Position numbers and translations under genes: made by a program. Under the pieces are notes generated by a model. It was not told the DNA's origin. It worked only from the letters and a program-made list of their open reading frames with translations, and searched no databases. From Pogonophryne albipinna (lineage: Eukaryota; Chordata; Actinopteri; Perciformes; Artedidraconidae), in the NCBI GenBank assembly GCA_028583405.1, contig CM053243.1:48632688-48696687 (forward strand): a stretch of 64,000 bases of DNA, in the 5' to 3' direction. Positions 45,402 through 57,019 of the stretch are shown here, in pieces (within the stretch, counting starts at the first letter, position 1; every line of letters begins with the position of its first letter).

Positions 45402-46486
45402 GGCAGTAACATTATGTATTTCTTTCATTGCCTTATAGCTGCTGTTTGTAATGTTTATGTGGTTAAAAATTATCCGCTAATGATCCCCTGAATGCCTTTG
45501 TATTTGCTCTTCATACTGACATTCCTTTCCGCACTGAGCACTTATTTGGATTATCCTCCCTTCTTCAAATACTGTTTCTAATAACTTTTGGAACAATGTT
45601 GTAAAATAGTTGAGTTACCTCCACTTTGAAGGTTTTTTACTTCTTTTAGATAAAATGTTAATGTTGGATGTGAGACCTTGTTAACATGGGCATTTATTTT
45701 AGTGCAGCTCGCTCCACAGTGAGTTCACTGGCTCAGGGAGAGCCAGTGAATGGGGTAATTAGTATCATAATGCAATTCATGCAAACATGAAGCTCTTTTC
45801 ATAAAGCCTCTTGCAGATTTTAAGTGCTGAGATGCATGGGGCTTTAATGGAGAGAATAAAAGGCATGTGCACACATACACATTCACAGAAACATCGGAAG
45901 GCATAACAGAGTGGCGTTCAGGGTGCCATTAAACGCTCTGTAGCAGAGCAAGGACTCCCATGGCTCCACAGTGAACAGATGGACCAGAGAATGGCACCCT
46001 AACAGCAGCTAATGGCCCCTGAGCCCTGCTCTGTGTGCGTTTCAATGCTATTTTATTATTTCTGGAAAAGTTGGCTGTGCTTTATGCTTGTTTCACACAA
46101 AAACATTTAGATAAGCGGCCCAGTGTGACCGCAGTCCTTTAGTGCTGCTTACGACCAGCTCCAGCTGAACCTGGCACTGTTATCTCTGCACAAACTGCTC
46201 TTTGAATGAATCATGTGTTTTTACTTTTAAAATGTATCTATTATAAAATGTCAACTGCAAGAAGTCTTTTTACAGCAATGACCATGTTTGCTTTCAGAAA
46301 TGGTCATGAGACACATTGTACAAATCATAGCTCATCTCAAGCTTTCCAAGTGTTTGAAGTGTGGTAACCGTGACTGAGGTTACCTTGTTAAAGCTCTACA
46401 GACAACGCCACCTCCTGCTAAGGGGCAGGAGGTACCCGTAGGACCCTAAATGTAAGTGTATGTCGTGGACCGATTTTAAAGCTTCC
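45402..46486. other. Apparently single-copy non-coding stretch
   Basis: I find no match elsewhere in the window, no TIRs, no simple repeats and no long open frame. It is the best candidate for original host intergenic sequence in the window. Whether it holds regulatory elements cannot be judged from sequence alone. Confidence 0.45.
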
Positions 46487-47252
46487 CTTAACCTGTTAAG
46501 CCCTGAGCCTGTTTTTCAGGTCTCAGGCTCGAAAATGACATTCCCAGAACAAATGACCATATCTTCCCTTCTAAAAGGGTTAAATTAATTATCTTTTTTC
46601 TCAAAGCAATGATCAACCTGTGAGTTGGATGTAGAAAAGTCAGAATCAATATAGATTTTTTTATTTTAAAGTAAATTCAGATTGAACAAAATAAAAAAAT
46701 GTAAATTATAGTGTCCGTCCAAAAAAAACCACATTACTTATAGTGAAAACCACCCTTGAATGATGGGATGGTAGACTAAACGCTTTAGGAATCCAAACTA
46801 TAACATATAATAAGTACCCTGTATCAAGATTGATGCAAAACAAGTTAAATTTGACCTTTTTAGAGGTTTAGAAGAAAATGGGTGTATTTGTCGTTTCTCT
46901 GGAATCCATTGGTCGATTTTGGTGATTGACACCTCTTTTTAACCGTTAGAGCCAATAGAATCGAGTGAGAGATCCTAAATCCACCTAGACGTTACCATTG
47001 AGGAGTGAGAGTAATGCGCACGCAGCTTGCCTACACCGAAAGCTATGTTACGCTCTGAAAACTGAAAACGGAAAACTAGGCTTATTGACATAAATATGAT
47101 GATGGATTATCAGTAATCATTTCAAAGTGACACAGAGACATTGGATTAACCTTCAGCAACGTGTTATGCGTTGTAATGCCATTGAACACAACTTTTGATC
47201 AGAAAACAGCAAAGGTAAGAGGTATTTGCCATTTCGGCTACGTAAAGCTACG
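46487..47252. repeat. Repeat beginning GTTAAGCCCTGAGCCTG, related to 49283-49430
   Basis: 46494-46640 (AGCCTGTTTTTCAGGTCTCA, AAAATGACATTCCCAGAAC, AACCTGTGAGTTGG) is repeated in direct orientation at 49283-49430. The motif contains a short hairpin (GAGCCTG...CAGGCTC). The copies diverge after that; the class is unknown. Confidence 0.7.
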
Positions 47253-48790
47253 TTGTATAATAATAATACATTTAATTTCTATAGCGCTTTTCTTGAACCC
47301 AAAGACGCTTTACATTTGGGAGGGAGGGTAGACAAACAAAACAAAAACAAAGCCAAAAAGAAACAAAGAAAGAAAACAAAACAGAAAAGCAGTCAGGAGG
47401 AAGTTGGTTGAGAGGGGGGGGGGCTTATGGATACAGAGTTGAAGAGGTGGGTTTTGAGGCGGGACTGGAACAGGGTGAGGGACTCAGACTCACGGAGGTA
47501 TTGGGGGAGGGAGTTCCAGAGCTTCGGGGCTGCCACAGAGAAGGCTCTATCCCCGAAGCTTGGCCTTGGGGATGGAAAGCAAACCGGCTGAGGTGGATCT
47601 GAGTAACCGGGGTGGTTGGTAGAGGATGAGGAGGTCAGTGAGGTAGGGGGGGGGGGGGTGGGCAGATGGTGGAGGGCTTTGAAAGTGAGGACCAGGAGTT
47701 TGTAGTGGATGCGGTGTGAAACGGGGAGCCAGTTCTTTGAGGACCGGGGTGATGTGATGCCATGATTTGGTGTGGGTGAGGAGTCTGGCGGCTGTGTTCT
47801 GGACACGCTGGAGTCTATTGAGGGATGTAGTGCTGATGCCGTAGAGGAGTGAGTTGCAATAGTCAAGGCGGGAGGAGATGAAGGCGTGAATGAGTCGCTC
47901 AGCTGCAGGGCGGGTGAGAGAGGGACGGAGTTTGGCAATATTGCGGAGGTGGAAAAATGAGGTTTTTACAACTTGACGGATGTGGGGCTCGAGGGAGAGG
48001 GTGGGGTCAAATATAACGCCAAGGTTGCGTGCCTGGGTGGAGGGGGAAACAGGGGTGCCATCAATGGTGACTGTCAGGTTGGGGGTTTTGCTGAGGGTGG
48101 ATTTGGAGCCGATGAGGAGGAGGAAATTGTGGCGGTGGATGTTGGGGGAGATGTATGTGTGTCAGATGCAGCGGATAGGGAGAGATTAATGGCAGTGATT
48201 TTGTCAGAGAAAAACTGGAGGAATTAACTGCATAAAGTGGAAGTGGAGGAAGGGAGGGTGTCAGCACGGGGGTTTGAGGAGCTTGTTGACGGTGGAGAAG
48301 AGGGTCCTGGGGTTATGGGAGGGGTCGGTAAAGATGGTGGAGAGGAGGCCTTTTGACACAAACAAAAGGTTGTCCAGACACCAATCAACTTACAGTCCGG
48401 TAAGCAGTTTTTGCGGCAGTGAGGGCGTCTCTGTAGGTAGTGAGATGGAGTTTGTAGGATTCATGGTGAACTGTGAGGGATGATTTCATAGTTAGACGTT
48501 CAAGCTGGCGGCCGGTTTGCTTCAGCTTACGGAGTGCAGGGGTGAACCAGGGTGAGGAGGTTTTAAAAGTGACATTTTTCCTTTTGAAGGGGGCCAGGCT
48601 GTTGAGGGAGGCGAGTAGGGTGGAATTAAGGTGGTTGAGTTGTTCATCGGGTGAGCTGAGGTTCGAGTCCAGGGGGAGAGTAGAGGACAGCAGGTCGGAG
48701 AGGTGCTGGGGATCAACAGAGCATAAATTACGGAAGGTGATGTTCCTGGATGGATGTATGTTGTCTGGTTTTGCCTTCGCTGCCCTGAGT
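47253..48790 (-). mobile_element. L2-group LINE, internally deleted
   Basis: On the minus strand from 48790: the endonuclease-RT linker (NITFRNLCSVDPQHLSDLL..., SSPWFTPALRKLKQTGRQLE) runs to FFSDKITAINLSLSA. It then jumps, near 48130-48200, to the C-terminal part ([48 protein letters not shown]) with frameshifts, ending GDRAFSVAAPKLWNSLP and LKTHLFNSV. The RT catalytic core including the YADD box is absent. The 3' tail at 47253-47310 carries TTTCTATAGCGCTTTTC and an (AAT)n run. Confidence 0.82.
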
Positions 48791-49839
48791 TCTGGTCACA
48801 GTGAGTATACTTATACCTCTAGAATCTGTGGAATCTCAGCTTTCATTTGATATCTTTGTGCAGATCCGCAAGTAATACAATATTAAGATATTAAGCATAC
48901 AGAAAAGGAAGTGTCACACTGTGCAGTCCCTACACTGAAGGCAGTCAGCTTTCCACATGGGCCCAGGCCTACGTCGCCGAGGAAGAGGAGCGCAACCTAA
49001 GACACAAACAATAAAATGATTATATTGCCATAAACTGCACATGAAGAAAATGAACAAGAAAATACAAAAAAACACTGACAGTGGCTGGCCTGGTCCTTTT
49101 GAAAAGGAAACAAACATAACATGTTAGTTGCCAGCCTCATTCACCAACTCAATATCAAATGAAAGAGTTAAAAACAAGGCATACTTTCACAGAGTTATTT
49201 CCACCTCAGCTCAATCCTGCCAGGGAAATGGTGCTGGGGCGGTTGTGTGCATTAAACTCTGTAAAACACATAAATAGGTTTCTTAACCAGTTAAGCCCCG
49301 AGCCTGTTTTTCAGGCCTCAGGCTCGAAAATGACATTCCCAGAACAAATGACTATATTTTCACTTCTAAAAGGGGTAAATCAATCATCTTTTTTCTAAAA
49401 GCAATGATAAACCTGTGAGTTGGGTCAGTGTATGTTTTGGTCATTGGATTTTCTTTTCACAAATGGATATTGAAAAACAAAAAACGACTGGATATTTGAT
49501 TTTCGTTTTAAAATTGAAAAACCAAAATGTAAATACAAGGCGTTTTTCTTTATCATAGTCAAAAAAGGGATTTACTAAACTTAAAAAACGGGATGATTTT
49601 CATTTTCTACTTCTCAAAACAAAAAATAAAATCACTAATCAGAAACAAAAAAACTACAGTTTTTTCATATTCTGCTACCGGAAGTTACCTTACAAAATAA
49701 GAGCGCAGATGAGGACGGTCAATCCGTGTATCTACGGTCCATTTGTTTTCTCAACGAAAACAGCCAAGACACATATTGAGCCCAGAAAATGAATGTTACT
49801 AAGGGCTGTAAATATAATAGGCCTTTGTCTAAAATGGAC
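48791..49839. other. Non-coding stretch
   Basis: Contains the second copy of the 46487 repeat (49283-49430). The remainder has A- and T-rich runs but no supported gene. Confidence 0.45.
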
Positions 49840-51407
49840 AACATTGTTAGGAGATTTAAACTATACAGCGATTCTGCACTGCGGTCACTCAGCCGTCTCT
49901 CGAGTTTGTTATTATTTGTTCTGCCATTAGTCCTTCGTGAGATTGACACTGTTGGACTCAGTAGGCTAGTAGTGAAACTACTCCCACAAGTACTATGAAG
50001 TACTTTTTGAGTGATCCTCTGTCAATGTTCCCTCCTGAGAACAAGAATGCATGTTTCTCTGCTATTTTGAATCAGCGTTAAAACACCTTTCTTCATGAGA
50101 CATGAGATATTGTTGGACAGAGTATTTTAAGAGGATATGGTAGACATGGTATCAGCAATACTTCCAGTCAGTAGCATTTTACACCTTGGAAAGTCTTGCC
50201 CGCTATTTAAATTGACTTTGGTTGAACAATATTGATATTATATAGATATATAGATATAGCATATCATTGATGCAGTCTTTCTGAACACTTTTAAAATAAA
50301 ATACTGCAAATGAAGAATATTTGTAATGTTCTGCACAGATAGTGCCTTAACTTAAATTTGAAAACACGTGTCAACTTTATTATTATTACAGCAGATGAAA
50401 AGATTTGTGGAAGGATACATTCTTCATGGGCTTCAATGGCTCTCTAGATAAAAGGTGTTTTATGGTTGCTTGTTATCCTCAGATAGTGGTTTGTTTAAAT
50501 AACTAGTGACATTTTAATAAATATTGCAAAAAAGGGCTCCAAAAAAGCCATATATATAACCTGGCCGGCTTAGCCAGTGTGTATTTGTTCAAGCACCACA
50601 AGATTCAGAGTTTATAAAGTACAATTCTGGGCCATTGATTGTGTCATTTCTCCAAACACATACAGTAAAAATGCCTGTTTTGAAGCCTTAACATGGTGCA
50701 GGAAAAGGACTTTACATTGTATTATACTTAAAGACAGGGCTATTCAGTTAAGAGAAGAGAAAAAGGAAAGAAAACTGTTATAATGGATGATGTAACATTA
50801 ATGACAGACATAATATGAGGTCCTTGGCACTGAGACTTTAGAGGGGTCATTTTGTGATCATGGGGCATCACCCTTACAGCATCAGGACAATATCATCTGG
50901 AGTCAGACACTGGAAGTGTGCTGGAGGCGTTGACTGGGACTGATGGAAGGATGAGGCTGATGAGACTGAAGAATCTGCGAGGAACGAATTAGCGGCAGAG
51001 GAATAATTATATATTAAAAGACAGCAGCATCATAAGAGGGCAACCATGTGACAGAGTGTGTCAGTGTGCTGAAGGATAGACCAGCTATCCAGGCCAGTTT
51101 CTAAAGACTTTCCAAGTTGTACAAATGCTGCTGCCGGAGTACTGACTGGAAGTATTGCTGATATCATGTCCACCATATCCTCTTAAAATACTCTGTCCAA
51201 CAATATCAGTCTCAGGAAGAAAGGTTTTTTAACGCTTATTAAAAGAAAAACATGCATTCTTGTACTCAGGAGGGGACATTGACAGAGGATTACTGGAAAA
51301 GTACACATAGTACTTGTGGGGGTAGTTTCACTAGTACTGAGTCCAACAGGATCAATCTCACGAAGAACTAATGGCAACAAAAAAGAATTCCCTAAGCCGG
51401 CCAGGTT
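49840..51407. repeat. Inverted-repeat structure, ~280-bp arms, with inner TIR pair
   Basis: 49915-50205 (TTAGTCCTTCGTGAGATTGA ... GGAAAGTCTTGCC) pairs in inverted orientation with 51105-51385 (TTTCTAAAGACTTTCCAAG ... TCTCACGAAGAACTAATGG). A second pair, ACCTGGCCGGCTTAG at 50562 and CTAAGCCGGCCAGGT near 51391, is inverted too. It is probably a fold-back element or a TIR element whose right arm was duplicated. No coding capacity; TSD not clear. Confidence 0.75.
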
Positions 51408-51682
51408 AATTTTACCATTAGTTTACCACAATTTTACCATTAGTTCTTAATGAAATTGATACTGTTTGACTTTGTATTAGTTAGCCTCAGTGGCGTGGAG
51501 TATTTTTGTTGGGTAATCTATGGTAGGGCTAACCCATACAGTGGTGGGGCTCAAGTCAGTATTTGCAATGTAATTACATACACGCTATATCGCCCCCTTG
51601 ACAGTGAAACGCCACACTTGAGGTTTAGATTATTTCACTGTCTCAATCAAAATTGAACTGTATGAAATAAAACGGCACTAGG
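51408..51682. other. Short non-coding spacer
   Basis: Continues TTTTACCATTAGTTCTTAATGAAATTGA, a partial echo of the preceding inverted-repeat arm (compare 49925-49940). No gene. Confidence 0.4.
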
Positions 51683-52121
51683 CATGGGCGCGGGAAGGGG
51701 GGTGCTGAGGGCGCTGCAGCACCCACTAGCGGCAGGCGGTGCGGAGCTCCCCTGTCTGAATTATTATTTGACGGTTATTGCTGCTCCCGCTGTGCATAAT
51801 CTGTGTAATATGTAGCCAATACATTCCACATTGTTGGTAAAATAATATTTTGGCCTGCCCCGAATGTTTTTTCTGTAGCCCCGGACAATTCTACCTCCAT
51901 AATATAATACATTAACCGTGCTTTACGTGAACCTCATCAAGACACTAGAGAGGACGACAGGACTGTAATTTCCCGTGTTCAGTGAATGCAACAGAGGCAA
52001 GACACCAGACCAATCAGAGAGTTGCATGGAAATAAAAGTGTGCTTGTGTCATTCAAGCTCGGCTCTGTGTGTGTGTGTGTGCGGAAATAGCGCATTTAGT
52101 GTGTGTGAGAGAGGGAGAGAG
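51683..52121. mobile_element. Left part of a hAT (family of 20028-21083)
   Basis: From CATGGGCGCGGGAAGGGG to the GA-rich run, this is nearly identical to 20028-20465. The element was split at 52121 by the HECT-carrying TIR element; a short continuation follows at 57416-57492 (GGACCGTGTTGTTAGCATCT), and 60451-60770 matches its 3' part. The right terminus CCCGCGCCTCTG is not found downstream. Confidence 0.85.
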
Positions 52122-52509
52122 TACGGTGGCCGGCAGGTGCAAATGCGGAACAATGGCCAAAAACGCAGACATTAGCAGGAAACAGCTGCAAATCCTGAAA
52201 TGAAAAACAAACAAACCCTGAAAACAAATACAACCAAAAAACGCTGCATTTACAGAAATGATGCAAACTAAATACAACACACAAACCCCGAAAACAAACG
52301 CAACAAAAAAACGCTGCAAATACCAAAACGATATGCAAAGTCCAAAGCACATACAAATCACAAAACACAGTGCTCCAGGCCTCTAGGGGGCGCGCTACGT
52401 GGAACAGATTGATGTCTGACCAGACATAGAGAGAACGAACAAGAGTGATGCAAATTGAAGCCGGAGGAAACAAAGTTGATCGAAGTGGAGAAAGTCAATA
52501 TATAAGAAG
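52122..52509 (+). promoter_or_regulatory. TIR with leader exon and splice donor
   Basis: The left TIR ends its unspliced part at TATAAGAAG|GTAAGTTTTG (donor at 52510). The inverted right TIR preserves the same donor (around 57090 on the minus strand) while surrounding bases have drifted. This suggests that the TIR serves as promoter and first exon. No TATA box is obvious; the GC-rich GGGGGCGCGCTACGTGG (52384-52400) is the most conserved upstream block. Confidence 0.5.
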
Positions 52510-53967
52510 GTAAGTTTTGTTTTGATACAAAGAGCGTCATATTTACCCAGCTAGCGTTAGCTTGTTTGGTAAAAGAGCTTGCAAGTCAAGAGACAGCACT
52601 GTGCACCTAAATGTAACTCTTGACATCATATAGATATATTATAGCTGCAGAGAGGAGTTGGTTTATTGTGCCCCAATGTAAATCCTAATGTGAGAGTTAA
52701 AGGACGTCAACAATATACTGTACCTTTGGTCAGTTTGGATTTATTCTTAATTAAAGTGAATTTATTTTATTTCAGTCATGTGTGTGTATGCCGGTGTGGG
52801 ACATTCCAAATGTTCCAAAAGTGATCACTCCACGAATGGACAACAGTTTGCCAGGGTAAAATAAAACATTGTCAACACATTATTTTGTGCCACAAGAAGC
52901 AGAATGTTTTAACAGTACAGTAGTTTGAATAGATTTGTTGTTTACCTTTATCAGACCTCTCAGGCACACACAACCAGCGTCTGATCGGGTAAGACTAATT
53001 AAAAATGTAATTATACCATGTAGGTTTGAATTTGTGAACATGAAATCAATAAATACCTTTGTGTGCTAATGACACTGTCATTACTGTTGATCAACAGCAC
53101 TTATTTCCTGGGTAAAAATAGGATGGAGCACCAACCCCATTCCAGAAAGAGGTCCAGTCTGCCCCGGGTCAGAACACCTTCTATAGGTAAACGATGTTGA
53201 CAGTTGCATCGTGACACAGTGGTTTGGTGTGTATCTTTATTTTACATTTGTTTGTTTGTATAGCCTCCAATCACAGTGGGTACCATTGCCAGGAAGCAGA
53301 ACAATTATACTTTCATACATTTCCAAATGACACCCACAACATCTGACATCTTAGTGAAGACGATACAAAAAAGATCAGATATTGTTTCTTGCATCCATTT
53401 CAAATGTTTACAAGGATTGTGCAGGAGTATGACAACAGTGCTGTTTTCAGTTTAGAACCCAATGTATTGAAAAAAAAACAGGAAGAGGATCGACATCCAT
53501 TTGTAAATATGATTGTCATGCATATATTATGTATTTGAAAGTAATTATTCGACTGTCTTCTCACTGCAGCAACTACACAAATGTGTATGCACTTATCATT
53601 ATTGATAGCCAGTCTGAGCCAGAAGACAAAAATGGAGCAACGGTATTAATTGTTACTATTACCACTTAATTGTTCTATTCTATTTTGTAAATCTTATTAC
53701 TAGCTTCATCCTTTAATATTACAATACATCACTTTGTCTTTCCCAGCACAGAATACCTGACTGCGGAGGACATTGTTGCAGAACTCTCTGCAAAAATAAC
53801 AAATACATCTTGCAGCAGGTTCAATATGAATAGAGCCAGTGTGTGGGATGGAGCAATCCGCGGCTTCAAAGGTGCCTTATTCGACCCCTCTCATTCGACC
53901 CCTCTCATGAGATGTCAGTTAAGTTCACTGATGATGAGGGACACACTGAGGATGGAGGGGACACTGA

Positions 53968-56502
53968 GAGAGAGAGAGGATATGGCGTTCCACTAAACTT
54001 GAAGAATCTCGTTTAATTTGGCATATTACTCTCAATGAATATAAGAAAGCACTGCGTAAAGCGAGAGCAGCCTACTACTCTTCATTAATAGATGAGAATA
54101 AGAATAATGCAAGATTTCTTTTCAGCACTGTAGCCAGGCTGACAGAGAGCCACAGCTCGATTGAGCCTTCTATTCCCATAGCACTCAGTAGTAATGATTT
54201 TATGTGCTTTTTTAACGATAAAATTGTTACTCTTAGAAACAAAATTAATGACCTCTTGCCTTTGACCAGTATAGTGTTATCAACAGCTCCCGGAAACGTA
54301 AGTTCTAATATTACACTAGATAGTAAACTAGAATGCTTTTCAGCCATTAACCTTGAACAATTAAATTCAATGATTCTCTCTTCTAAACCATCAACGTGTA
54401 TGTTAGACCCAATTCCAACTAAGCTGTTGAAGGAAGTTTTTCCATTAATTGGCACTTCTTTATTAAATATTATGAATATGTCTTTATTATCAGGCTATGT
54501 TCCACAATCATTCAAAGTAGCAGTGATAAAACCGCTTCTTAAAAAGCACAACCTCGATCCAGAGGTTTTAGCCAATTATAGACCTATTTCTAATCTTCCG
54601 TTCCTCTCAAAAATTCTTGAGAAAGCGGTCGCAAAACAGTTGTGTGATTACTTAAAAAACAATGATTTATTTGAAGATTTTCAGTCTGGCTTTAGAACAC
54701 ATCATAGCACAGAGACAGCTCTGGTTAAAGTCACAAATGACATTCTAATAGCCTCAGACAAGGGACTTGTCTCTATTCTTGTTTTGCTCGATCTCAGTGC
54801 TGCATTTGATACTATCGATCATGATATCTTATTGCAAAGACTAGAGCACTTAGTTGGCATACAGGGAACTGCTTTAGGCTGGTTTAGGTCCTATCTATCT
54901 GAACGCTCTCAGTTTGTACGTGTCAATGATGAATCTTCCACGCAAACCAAAGTTAGCCATGGAGTGCCACAGGGCTCAGTGCTCGGACCTATTTTGTTCA
55001 CATTATATATGCTTCCGTTAGGCAATATTATAAGGAATCATTCTGTAAATTTTCATTGTTATGCAGATGATACTCAACTATATTTATCAATCAAGCCTGA
55101 TGAAATTAATCATCTAAATAAAATTCAAGACTGCCTCAAGGACTTAAAAACGTGGATGACCTTAAACTTTTTGATGTTAAACACGACCAAAACTGAAGTT
55201 ATTGTACTTGGCCCGAAGAATCTAAGAAACAAATTATCTAAAGATATACTAACTATGGATGGCATTAATTTGGCCTCCAGTGAGACTGTAAGGAATCTTG
55301 GTGTTATATTTGATCAGGATTTATCCTTTAACGCCCACATAAAATCAATTTCAAGGACCGCCTACTTCCATCTACGTAACATTGCAAAAATCAGGCATAT
55401 CTTGCCTCAAAACGATGCAGAGAAACTAGTCCATGCATTTGTTACTTCAAGGCTGGATTATTGTAACTCTTTATTATCAGGGTGTACCAAGAAGTCAGTC
55501 AAGTCGCTTCAGCTGATTCAAAATGCTGCAGCTCGTGTACTAACCAGAGTTAGGAAAAGGGACCACATTACTCCTGTTCTGGCTGCCTTACACTGGCTCC
55601 CTATAGAACACAGGATAGAATTTAAAATTCTTCTTCTCGCCTACAAAGCCCTTAATGGGCAGGCGCCATCTTACCTTAAAGAACTCATTATACCCTACTG
55701 TCCTACTAGGGCATTGCGTTCCAAGAATGCAGGGTTGTTGGTTGTTCCTAGAGTCTCTAAAAGTACAATGGGAGCCAGAGCCTTTTCTTATCAAGCTCCA
55801 CATTTGTGGAATCAGCTTCCAGTTTGTGTTCGGGCGGCAGACACCCTATCCGTTTTTAAGAGTGCGCTTAAGACCTTCCTTTTTGATAAAGCTTATAGTT
55901 AGGGCTGATTAGATTCAGCCCCTAGTTTTGCTGATAGGCTTAGTTTGTCGGGGGACATCTTACTTCTTCCTTCTCTCTGTCTATACCTGTGTACTCTCAT
56001 GTTCCGATTAACCCAGCTTCCCCAAATTTCTTTCTTTTTGGTGTCTATATACGCTGGGATCCGGAGTCATGGATGATCCTGCGGTCCTGTGTCCTGCATC
56101 GCGAGCCCTGGATCTTGAGTCGTGGCTGTGGTCATGGATCATAGGTCCTGGATGGATATCCTCGTGGATTCATCTTCCTATTATACACACATGCATTTCC
56201 AAACATTTGGACTACCTATGTTGCAAATGTATTATCATTTCAATTTACACACGGCATCTATTGCACGTCTGTCCGTCCTGGGAGAGGGATCCCTCCTCTG
56301 TTGCTCTCCCTGAGGTTTCTCCCATTTTTCCCTTTAAAACTGTGGGTTTTCTTCGGAAGTTTTTCCTTGTACGATGTGAGGGTCTAAGGACAGAGGGTGT
56401 CGTATTGTCATACTGATATTTTGTACAAACTGTGAAGTCCACTGAGACAAATGTAACATTTGTGATATTGGGCTATATAAATAAACATTGATTGATTGAT
56501 TG
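53968..56502 (+). mobile_element. L2-like LINE inserted in the HECT exon, TSD ACTGA
   Basis: The insertion is bounded by ACTGA at 53963-53967 and 56503-56507; joining the flanks restores a continuous HECT frame (GGDTDGPKREF). The element is 5'-truncated within the endonuclease-RT linker, carries a complete reverse transcriptase, a ~600-bp 3' UTR, and an (ATTG)n tail. The 3' end is nearly identical to the minus-strand fragment at 289-1013. Confidence 0.92.
53983..55902 (+). CDS. L2-type reverse transcriptase ORF (5'-truncated, open)
   Basis: An uninterrupted frame of about 640 codons from [13 protein letters not shown] at the truncated edge to the stop at 55902; the first ATG is at 54202 (566 codons). 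Reverse-transcriptase motifs in order: [33 protein letters not shown], the catalytic [33 protein letters not shown], the catalytic [13 protein letters not shown] box, and the L2-group C-terminal [12 protein letters not shown]...HWLPIEHRI...[13 protein letters not shown]. The apurinic endonuclease domain that should precede it is lost, so it cannot nick its own target, although the polymerase region has no visible lesion. Expression would need a promoter outside the element. Confidence 0.93.
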   Translation, partial: WRSTKLEESRLIWHITLNEYKKALRKARAAYYSSLIDENKNNARFLFSTVARLTESHSSIEPSIPIALSSNDFMCFFNDKIVTLRNKINDLLPLTSIVLSTAPGNVSSNITLDSKLECFSAINLEQLNSMILSSKPSTCMLDPIPTKLLKEVFPLIGTSLLNIMNMSLLSGYVPQSFKVAVIKPLLKKHNLDPEVLANYRPISNLPFLSKILEKAVAKQLCDYLKNNDLFEDFQSGFRTHHSTETALVKVTNDILIASDKGLVSILVLLDLSAAFDTIDHDILLQRLEHLVGIQGTALGWFRSYLSERSQFVRVNDESSTQTKVSHGVPQGSVLGPILFTLYMLPLGNIIRNHSVNFHCYADDTQLYLSIKPDEINHLNKIQDCLKDLKTWMTLNFLMLNTTKTEVIVLGPKNLRNKLSKDILTMDGINLASSETVRNLGVIFDQDLSFNAHIKSISRTAYFHLRNIAKIRHILPQNDAEKLVHAFVTSRLDYCNSLLSGCTKKSVKSLQLIQNAAARVLTRVRKRDHITPVLAALHWLPIEHRIEFKILLLAYKALNGQAPSYLKELIIPYCPTRALRSKNAGLLVVPRVSKSTMGARAFSYQAPHLWNQLPVCVRAADTLSVFKSALKTFLFDKAYS

Positions 56503-57019
56503 ACTGATGGTCCCAAGCGTGAGTTCCTGACCCATTTAATCCATTTAATCAAGTCAATCAAAAACACAGTCTAAATAGTGGTTAGCTAAATCAATAGAAA
56601 GATACATCATGTTTACCGTTGAATCTGTGTTTTGTCTCTCTCTCCTTGAATGTCTTCTCTATATTTGTTCTTGAGCATGTCTAATGCACACTACTCTCCT
56701 GTCATTACTTTGTCCCTCATCACATGTTGTCACTTCTCTCTCTCTCTTTCTCTCTCAATTCAATTCAATAGCTTTGTTAGCATGACCATAGTTACAGGCA
56801 ATTGCTAAAGCTCTGTATACAGTAGATACAGTAGTAGTTGCAACATCTATACACAAATACATACATATAAAAAAACTGCTAAGAATTCAAATGTCCTTTT
56901 TCCGCGGTACTCACTATGGCCCGTGTTATTTGCCTGCACTTGATTTGTCATCTCTTTTAACAATGTTCTTCCCTCACTTTATCTTCTCTTCACGTGAAGC
57001 TCTCCTCTCCTCAGCTGGT
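56503..57019. other. Interior of the HECT element after the LINE
   Basis: After about 10 codons of HECT reading, the sequence becomes T/C-rich (CTCTCTCTCTCTTTC near 56740). 56760-56850 (TTTGTTAGCATGACCATAGT, ATTGCTAAAGCTCTG) resembles a short retroposon tail. It joins the right TIR near 57020. Confidence 0.5.

Larger units (their letters stand above)
52776..56530 (+). pseudogene. HECT E3-ligase-like gene fragment (G2E3-like), spliced
   Basis: Exon-like blocks bounded by AG/GT lie at 52776-52855 (VWDIPNVPKVITPRMDNSLP), 52955-52988 (PLRHTQPASDR, in frame with the first), about 53122-53187, from 53262, 53570-53642 and 53747 onward. The last encodes EYLTAEDIVAELSAKI...SRFNMNRASVWDGAIRGFKG and, after a frameshift, MSVKFTDDEGHTEDGGD, the start of the HECT domain as in fish G2E3-like proteins. 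A 14-bp tandem duplication (TCGACCCCTCTCAT twice, 53879-53908) causes the frameshift. After the L2 LINE the HECT frame resumes at 56503 as TDGPKREFLTHL. The rest of the HECT domain with its catalytic cysteine is missing. HECT E3 ligases transfer ubiquitin through that cysteine, so this copy would be inactive. Exact exon phases upstream are not proven. Confidence 0.65.

Noticed and set aside
48473..48850. 125-codon plus-strand ORF
   Set aside because: It is antisense to the LINE endonuclease-RT linker.
56069..56416. 115-codon ORF after the L2 reverse transcriptase
   Set aside because: It lies in the LINE 3' UTR; the corresponding frame in the 289-1013 copy exists only because the UTRs are nearly identical.
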